Part shown: piece after piece, positions 58,093 through 64,000 of the stretch
Layout of the letters: each line of letters starts with the position of its first letter
Numbering within the stretch: position 1 is the stretch's first letter
Assembly (NCBI GenBank): GCA_941918925.1
Contig: OW799237.1
Span: forward strand, 18,767,201 to 18,831,200
Source: Phyto melanocephala
Lineage: Eukaryota > Arthropoda > Insecta > Diptera > Rhinophoridae
Direction: 5' to 3'
Length of the DNA stretch: 64,000 bases
Notes under the pieces: model-generated
What the model was told of the DNA's origin: nothing
The model's database searches: none
What the model saw: the letters and a program-made list of their open reading frames with translations, nothing else
Translations under genes and position numbers: made by a program

Positions 58093-59300
58093 CCACGCCC
58101 ACTTTTACGCCCACCTCCCATATAACGTTTTACCCAAAATTCATATAATTTCTCAATTTATGTAGATTTTGGAATAATAAAGGGCTATATTGAAACATCT
58201 CAGTTGTACTCATTCGAAAATACAACTTTGACACGCCCACTATAACGCCCACTTTTCACGTTATATACCGTTAATGAAATTTAAAAGCTCATAAAACCGC
58301 CAAAATTAGAGGTATGATGATCAAATTCGCTACGTATATCCTTTTAGGCAATGTCATTACTGCGCCAGAAAATTAAGGCGCCACGCCCACTTTTACGCCC
58401 ACCTCCCATATAACGTTTTACTTAAAATTCATATAATTCCTCTATTAATAAAGATTTTGGAATAATAAAGGACTATATTGAAACACCTAGGTTGTACTCA
58501 TTCGCAAAAATAACTTTGACATGCCTACTATAACGCCCACTTTTCACGTTATATACCGTTAATGAAATTTAAAAGCTCATAAAACCGCCAAAATAAGAGG
58601 TATGATGATAAAATTTGCTACGTATATCCTCTTAGGCAATGTCATTACTGCGCCATAAAACTAAGGCGCCACGCCCACTTTTACGCCCACCTCCGATATA
58701 ACGTTTTACTTAAAATTCATATAATTCCTCTATTAATTAAGATTTTGGAATAATAAAGGACTATATTGAAACACCTAAGTTGTACTCGTTCGCCAAAACA
58801 ACTTCGACACGCCTACTATAACGCCCACTTTTCACGTTATATACCGTTAATGAAATTTCAAAGCTCATAAAACCGCCAAAATAAGAGGTATGATGATAAA
58901 ATTTGCTACGTATATCCCCCTAGGCAATGTCATTACTGTGCTAGAAAATTGAGTTGCCACGCCCACTTTTACGCCCACCTCCCATATAACGTTTTACTCA
59001 AAATTCCTCTAATTTCTCTATAAAGAATGATTTTGGATTAATAAAGGGCTATATTGAAACACCTAAGTTGTACTCATTCGCCAAAACAACTTTGACACGC
59101 CTACTATAGCGCCCACTTTTCACGTAATCTACCGTTAATGAAATTTAAAAGCTCATAAAACCGCCAAAATCAGAGGTATGATGATCAAATTTGCTGTGTA
59201 TATCCTTCTAATCAATGTTATTGTTGTGCCAAAAAGTTTAGGTGACACGGCCACTTTAACACCTACCTCCCATATAGCGGTTTATCTTAAATTCATGTAA
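58093..59300 (+). repeat. 288-bp tandem array inside Helentron copy B
   Basis: CCACGCCCACTTTTACGCCC recurs at 58093, 58381, 58669 and 58957, exactly 288 bases apart, with a diverged fifth unit from about 59245. Each unit also contains ATAACGTTTTAC, TTTTGGAATAATAAAGG, ACTATAACGCCCACTTTTCACG and AGAGGTATGATGAT. Copy A has about two such units. No protein is encoded. Confidence 0.93.
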
Positions 59301-59458
59301 TTTCTATATTGACAAAGTTTTTGGGAAAATAAAGCACTATATTGAAATATCTAAGTTGTATTTATTAGCAGAAACTTTATTGACACGCCTACTTTAACGC
59401 CCACTTTCATTGAAAGACTACATTTAAAAAAGCATTTTAGTAGCATATCGAAGTTATA

Positions 59459-60074
59459 AAGGGTGGTTAAATTTTAAGGACCGATGTTGAATTTAAATAA
59501 AACACAAATTATTTAGGATATTATTATTATTTATTTTTGTAATTATAATATTTGTATGGGTCAATTATGTATTTTACAAAATATCTGCCAAATGGCCCCC
59601 TCCTCTTGGCGCCACTCCTCTATCTGATGGTCCAAATTTTCAATGACAATGTTGATGCTCAATTATTGGGCATGATGATGAGTCGAGGTTGACTGCTCTT
59701 TTGCCACACTATCGCAAAAAACAGCAATAGTTCCCATTCAACGAACTAAGAAGGCATTCACAGATTTTCTAACATTTTATATAGACCTGTTTTGCAGAAA
59801 TTTAAATATTTTTTACAATTCTCCCGATTGTGGACGAGTTTGAACGATTATGTTGATCAAAAGAATTACGAAGTGCACAAAATGCATTTTGATTTGAACG
59901 CCCATTTTTATAAAAAACCTGAATAACTTTAAAGCGTTGCTCATTTGCGTATCTTTCCACGGATCAAAATGAGTAAGTTTGAGATTGAGAAATGTCAAGT
60001 GAAATGCAGAAAACAAACTTAAAGACTAGGTGTAGTTCACCTTCAACATGGGCCCTTAAAATTTAACCACCCTC
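59459..60074 (-). mobile_element. Deleted mariner/Tc1-like element nested in Helentron copy B
   Basis: The ends AAGGGTGGTTAAATTTTAAGG and CCCTTAAAATTTAACCACCC are inverted repeats with TA on both sides; the interval is 616 bp. It is the same nested copy as at 3317-3923, and its ends are better preserved here. Confidence 0.78.
59610..59955 (-). pseudogene. Mariner-like transposase N-terminal fragment
   Basis: The minus strand reads EQRFKVIQVFYKNGRSNQNA followed by FCALRNSFDQHNRSNSSTI, the DNA-binding helix-turn-helix of a mariner/Tc1-type transposase, uninterrupted over about 40 codons. Beyond it the frame breaks and the catalytic domain is missing. Together with 3470-3810 it shows the ancestral reading frame more clearly than either copy alone. 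Confidence 0.7.
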
Positions 60075-60221
60075 TACAAAGAAAGTGATACATATTTTAT
60101 TATAAAGAGATTATTTCATAATGATTAACAAAATAATAAATATTGTGCTTTAAATGTACACAAAATTGGTGGTGGGTATAAAAGATTCGGCACAGCCGAA
60201 TATAGTGCTCTTACTTGTTTT

Positions 60222-62430
60222 AATTGTTCTTTTTCTGACATAAACTTGATATGATTGAAATAGCGATCAGTCCCCATTCCAATACCATTCTATATTTTCG
60301 GCTTCTCTAATTTTTTGTTAATGTAGTCCCAGAATTCTTGTAATTTTATTTGGGGAATACATAAGGTGTCTTAAACATCGTATTGTCTCAGTTTCAATTC
60401 AATTCCAAAATTTAAAAAGTTTCAAAATTTTACCATTATATCGATTATCACAAGTAGAAAGGCCCTTGCTCGTATTTTTTAAGAAATTGCGTCTTTCGGT
60501 GTTTCAAGTACATTCCATATAATCACACAAATACACTTTGACATACATATTTCATGTAATATTATCAAAAATAACAGTTTTACAAGAAATTTTACAAAAT
60601 AAATTACATTATTATTAACTGTATTATCAGTTTTTGCCTTCTCCTGTAAAGTTGCAATTATTTGAATAACGATCTTTCTACCTGTGACAAAAATATTAGG
60701 GCATTATAATAATACAATATTTAGCACTTCTTGTGAATGCAGCAATTATGTCTATATTTATTGCAAACAAATACTGTTTTGACTTTCTCTGGTTATATTA
60801 TAAAAAAAATATTATTAGAGTTTTTTATGCCATTGTTTTCAACAACCCTTTCCCTGTCATATATATGCCCTTGATTTTATGAAAAAACTCATTACAATAA
60901 ATTTAAAGTTTTTTTAAGATTTTCTTTTTAATTATAATAAATATTTATTTTTTTTGAAACATTTGCAACATAAAAGTGTGTGTCGAAAACAATGAAGTGC
61001 AACATCATCATGACAACAGAAATTAAAACAACATCAATACAATTACAATAAAAACACTAAAAAAGTACACTTTTGTATATTATGCAGGACATCATTATTT
61101 TTTGAATATCAATTGTTTTCATTCATTTATACTGGGTAGACAAAAGAAATATTGACGGTAAATCATTAACGTGAATATATTTTGGCTACTAAAATTATAA
61201 ATATACATATTTTGTAATAGAGTTTGCGACATTCTAAAAAATGCAGAACAACTTAAATGTCATTAACAGAATTATGGATTTTACAAACCTATTTTTTGTA
61301 TATTTTTTAATTTTAGCTGTTGTTTATATATAACAAATAATCATAAATACGAAAAAAAAGAAGAATAAAATATGGTAGTCTTATGACCCATAGTGATAGA
61401 AATCAATATTTTCAATATTTCATCTAGATCAGAGCAAGTTCACTCCTATAATTTTTTTAATTTCTGGGTAAGTTACGCTATTCATATAATCCTATTTTTT
61501 CCATTACCTCTCTTGAGAGCAAATGGTTTCTGTAAAGCATCAGCATCGTACACAGTTTCTCGCTGTCAATCGTTATTTTGCCTTGTGTCAGTTTCGATAA
61601 TCTGTTGTTATTTCAGTTGATAATTGGTCGGTTGTAGCAGGTTAAGGATAATTGGGTAGCCATCTGTCATTGCCAAGAATCTACGTACTCCGTGTACCTA
61701 ATAAAAACTATAGAATATTTAAGAAAAAATATAAAATAAGTTTGATTATTATGGAGTGACTAATAAAGTTTCCTTCACATTATCTTTTTGTGAGCTATTT
61801 TCAATATGAAAATAAATTCTTAATTCTTTATTTGCTTTTAGTTAACAATCATATTTAAAATAATGTAAGCAAATATGTATTGCGTTCGATCCATGCGACC
61901 GTAGTCTAGTTGTAAATGATTTTTAAAGCTAAAATATAACTTTATTATAACTTTTTCATCAATATATTTTTTTCGGCTAGAATTTCTTTCCTAAAATAAA
62001 TCCAATAAACTGTGAACATGAAATTTAAAACCAAAAAAAAAAACAAATAAAACATTAAAACAAGATTACGCATTCCAACTGTTAAAAAATTTTTTGTTCT
62101 GTGCATGTACGTCACATCAGCCTCGCACTAAACGAAAATAATACATATAAAAACAGTAAAATTTAAATAAATTAAAGGAGAATAAATTAGAGTTTATTTA
62201 AAAGTATATTATTGAACATATTACGGCTTATATGGTTTTTAGCCGTTTTTAAGTTAATTAAAATAAAATTAATCAATTTTTACATATTTTATTTATTTAT
62301 TATTTTTTATTATTATTGTTATTTATCAATAATTTATTTAAGTACTTTATTTACTTTTTCAAAATGTTAACATTTAATACTTTAAGAAATATTTAAAAAA
62401 AAATAATGATTGTAAATGCAAAGTAATACA
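60222..62430. other. Spacer with one diverged repeat, no gene supported
   Basis: 60440-60600 is related to 62540-62700 (AGGCCCT..CTCG.ATTTTTTA.GAAATT, then ATATCAAAAATAACAGTTT). A 75-codon plus frame at 61393-61620 has no known motif. Confidence 0.4.
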
Positions 62431-62539
62431 AAATACAAAAGTGGCTTATTATCATAGATCTTCGACTTAGTAAAATCCGACAAGAAAAAGTGTAACGGAG
62501 CTAAATCCTTGAACTTGATAAGCAACTCACATTGGCATG

Positions 62540-62700
62540 GCATCACAGGTAGAAAGGTCGCAGATAAAAAGGCCCTAACTCGCATTTTTTACGAAATTAA
62601 GTTTTTTAGTGATAAAAAAAAATTTACAAAAATACACCTTCACACAAAAATTTAATGCTAAGATATCAAAAATAACAGTTTATTTTTTTTAGAATATAAA
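62540..62700. repeat. Diverged repeat shared with 60440-60600
   Basis: Colinear blocks AAAGGCCCT..CTCGCATTTTTTACGAAATT, AAATACACCTT.ACA and ATATCAAAAATAACAGTTT match the earlier segment. Next to it lies a mariner transposase C-terminus, so the repeat may be the 3' part of that element family. Confidence 0.5.
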
Positions 62701-62734
62701 ATGAAAATTTTTACATTAAGTGCTTTTTCATTAA

Positions 62735-62960
62735 AGGAATTTCTATAACATCATTCAAAATTTATGGCTGTAGCTCTCAAATTTCAGCAACAATGTTGGC
62801 CTTGAGTTGTCGGATTGTATCGGGCTTGTTCTCATATACTTGCTCTATCAAATAACCCCAAAATAATTATGTGCCTACAAATCTAGCGAAGGCTCTGGCT
62901 TATTAATATCCGAATTTCTGGAAAAAATTTGCTCTTTAAAAAAGTGGCATTGTATATCGG
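62735..62960 (-). pseudogene. Mariner-like transposase C-terminal fragment
   Basis: The minus strand reads FWGYLIEQVYENKPDTIRQL then KANIVAEI, a stop, and ELQP. In the element at 27838-28600 the matching part is FLWGSVKAHVYTH...ALEDNIEAFI, just after the third catalytic Asp. The region holding that Asp is too decayed to read. The sequence suggests a different mariner subgroup from the 27.8-kb element. Confidence 0.6.
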
Positions 62961-63738
62961 ACAGTGTGTTCAATGGCTACATCCTACTGAAATCAAATCT
63001 TAGGTCTGTTATCAAGAGCGGAGCGTTAAAAATATTCTATAATAAAAATATACCGCTCTCCATTTATGATTACAGGTCCTCCATTTTCATTTTCGAAAAT
63101 TTTTTTTTTTTTATATTTTCAGATGTAATGCCACGCCATACTGTAGACCTAATGAGGTGTACTTGGCATTGATGAATTTGAATTTGGATTTTTAAATAAA
63201 AATTATGATTCAAATAAAAATTAGTTTTAACACTCATAATCAGAATTTCAATTTTGTTTCTGGGCAACTGTTGAAATTTAACTGCAAAAATGTATACTTT
63301 GCCAATGAACTGCGGGTTTTAATTCTTAAACCAATTTCAATTGTTATGGGAATAACAGTAAATAATTATTTAAAATGCACCGTAACGTAAAAGTCATTCC
63401 AAGCTAAGCAGAACACCTTCTGTTAGATGTTTCTTGTATTTCATTAACACTGTTTTCTACACATTCAATATTTTCCGCCTTGCAAATTAAAGGTGGTCAA
63501 ACGTTGCCATGTTGGCGCTGACAATGAACTCATCAACGAATCATTGCTTTAGAGTGTAAGATTATGAAAACAATATGCTTTTAGCCCACCCTGTATGAAT
63601 TAATTTGATTAAACTAATTTGATTGAATTAATTTGATTTAATTTTTAAGATGATACTTGCAATTGGACTATTCTCGTTTTGTGGTTGTTGTAAGATCAAT
63701 ATAAGACAACTTAATTCTGCAACAAGCTAAACTTTATT
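62961..63738. other. Spacer, no gene supported
   Basis: The short frames at 62966-63172, 63070-63267 and 63205-63390 have no motif. A TTTGATTAAACTAATTTGATTGAATTAATTTGAT tract near 63605 is a simple imperfect repeat. Confidence 0.45.
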
Positions 63739-64000
63739 AAAACAAGTAAAAGCGCTATATTCGGCCGTGCCGAATCTTATATACCCTTCACAACGTGTAG
63801 TCATGCAATTCACGTATGTATGTTAAAAAAAACAAAAAAAAAATAAAAAATAAAAAAAAAATTTAAAAAAAAAAAATTTAAAAAAAAAATTAAAAAAAAA
63901 AAAAATTATTATATACATATATAATATATATAAAACAAAAAAAAAATAAAAAAAAAATTAAAAAAAAAAAAATAAAAAAAAATAATAATAAAAATATATA
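63739..64000 (-). mobile_element. DINE-1-like Helentron derivative, cut by the window end
   Basis: Begins AAAACAAGTAAAAGCGCTATATTCGGCCGTGCCGAAT (inverse of the 3' hairpin and terminus), then ATATACCCTTCACAACGTGTAGTCATGCAA and an A-rich core in the same orientation as at 35227. It continues beyond the window. Confidence 0.85.

Larger units (their letters stand above)
57474..60221 (+). mobile_element. DINE-1/INE-1-like Helentron, copy B (2.75 kb)
   Basis: The same element as 1338-4070, in the same orientation: 5' stem-loop TATACCCGCCACC...GGTGGGGGTAT, GTCCGTCCGTCTGTCCGTCTG microsatellite near 57615, 3' hairpin TTCGGCACAGCCGAA near 60185 and terminal CTTACTTGTTTT. The first 600 bp are nearly identical to copy A. 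Copy B has a longer tandem array and lacks copy A's 732-bp duplication. Confidence 0.87.

Noticed and set aside
58093..59300. 288-bp array considered as centromeric satellite
   Set aside because: Only four to five units, and all lie within the limits of a Helentron that has the same units in its other copy.

Overview
This window is AT-rich nuclear DNA from an insect, most likely a higher fly (Diptera: Brachycera, possibly a calyptrate such as a blow fly). Three things suggest this: abundant DINE-1/INE-1-like Helentron elements with GTCY microsatellites and a 3' hairpin, several Tc1/mariner and Helitron families of the kind common in flies, and an RpL28-like sequence resembling fly RpL28. The species cannot be named from the sequence. 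I see no complete ordinary host gene. The window reads as intergenic or intronic DNA built from layers of transposable-element debris.

Layout. 0-10 kb holds a hAT-like MITE with an 8-bp target duplication (387-576), a 2.7-kb Helentron (1338-4070) carrying a deleted mariner, a 786-bp DNA element with perfect 37-bp inverted ends (4194-4979), a (TATC)n tract next to a Helitron (6351-7145), and a terminal-repeat element (8045-9557) that carries a piece of Penelope-type reverse transcriptase and has split an older repeat. 10-24 kb holds DINE-type elements, two related Helitrons in opposite orientation (14309-14794 and 21205-21613), LINE and mariner relics, and two weak candidate membrane-protein exons on the minus strand. 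24-36 kb holds a 579-bp-period tandem duplication, a well preserved but internally deleted mariner (27765-28701), LINE and mariner fragments, and more DINE copies. 36-47 kb is mostly AT-rich spacer with a 516-bp inverted-repeat element carrying a possible spliced Harbinger-like fragment, an intact copy of the repeat that is split at 8-9.7 kb, and two DINE-related elements. 47-52 kb holds a Helitron region into which a 5'-truncated LINE inserted with a visible target duplication, a Helitron helicase C-terminal relic, and a shortened RpL28 copy on the minus strand. 52-64 kb holds more DINE copies and a second, longer copy of the 2.7-kb Helentron with a 288-bp tandem array.

The pieces do not form an operon or a pathway. 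What they give is insertion history: several nestings can be ordered (LINE into Helitron, terminal-repeat element into MITE, mariner into Helentron before that Helentron multiplied). No CRISPR array, rRNA, tRNA or prokaryote-type gene was recognised. I found no convincing new functional system. The most unusual items are the split-repeat/empty-site pair at 8-9.7 kb versus 40 kb, the unclassified 4194-4979 element, the inverted core in one DINE copy, and the in-frame shortened RpL28.
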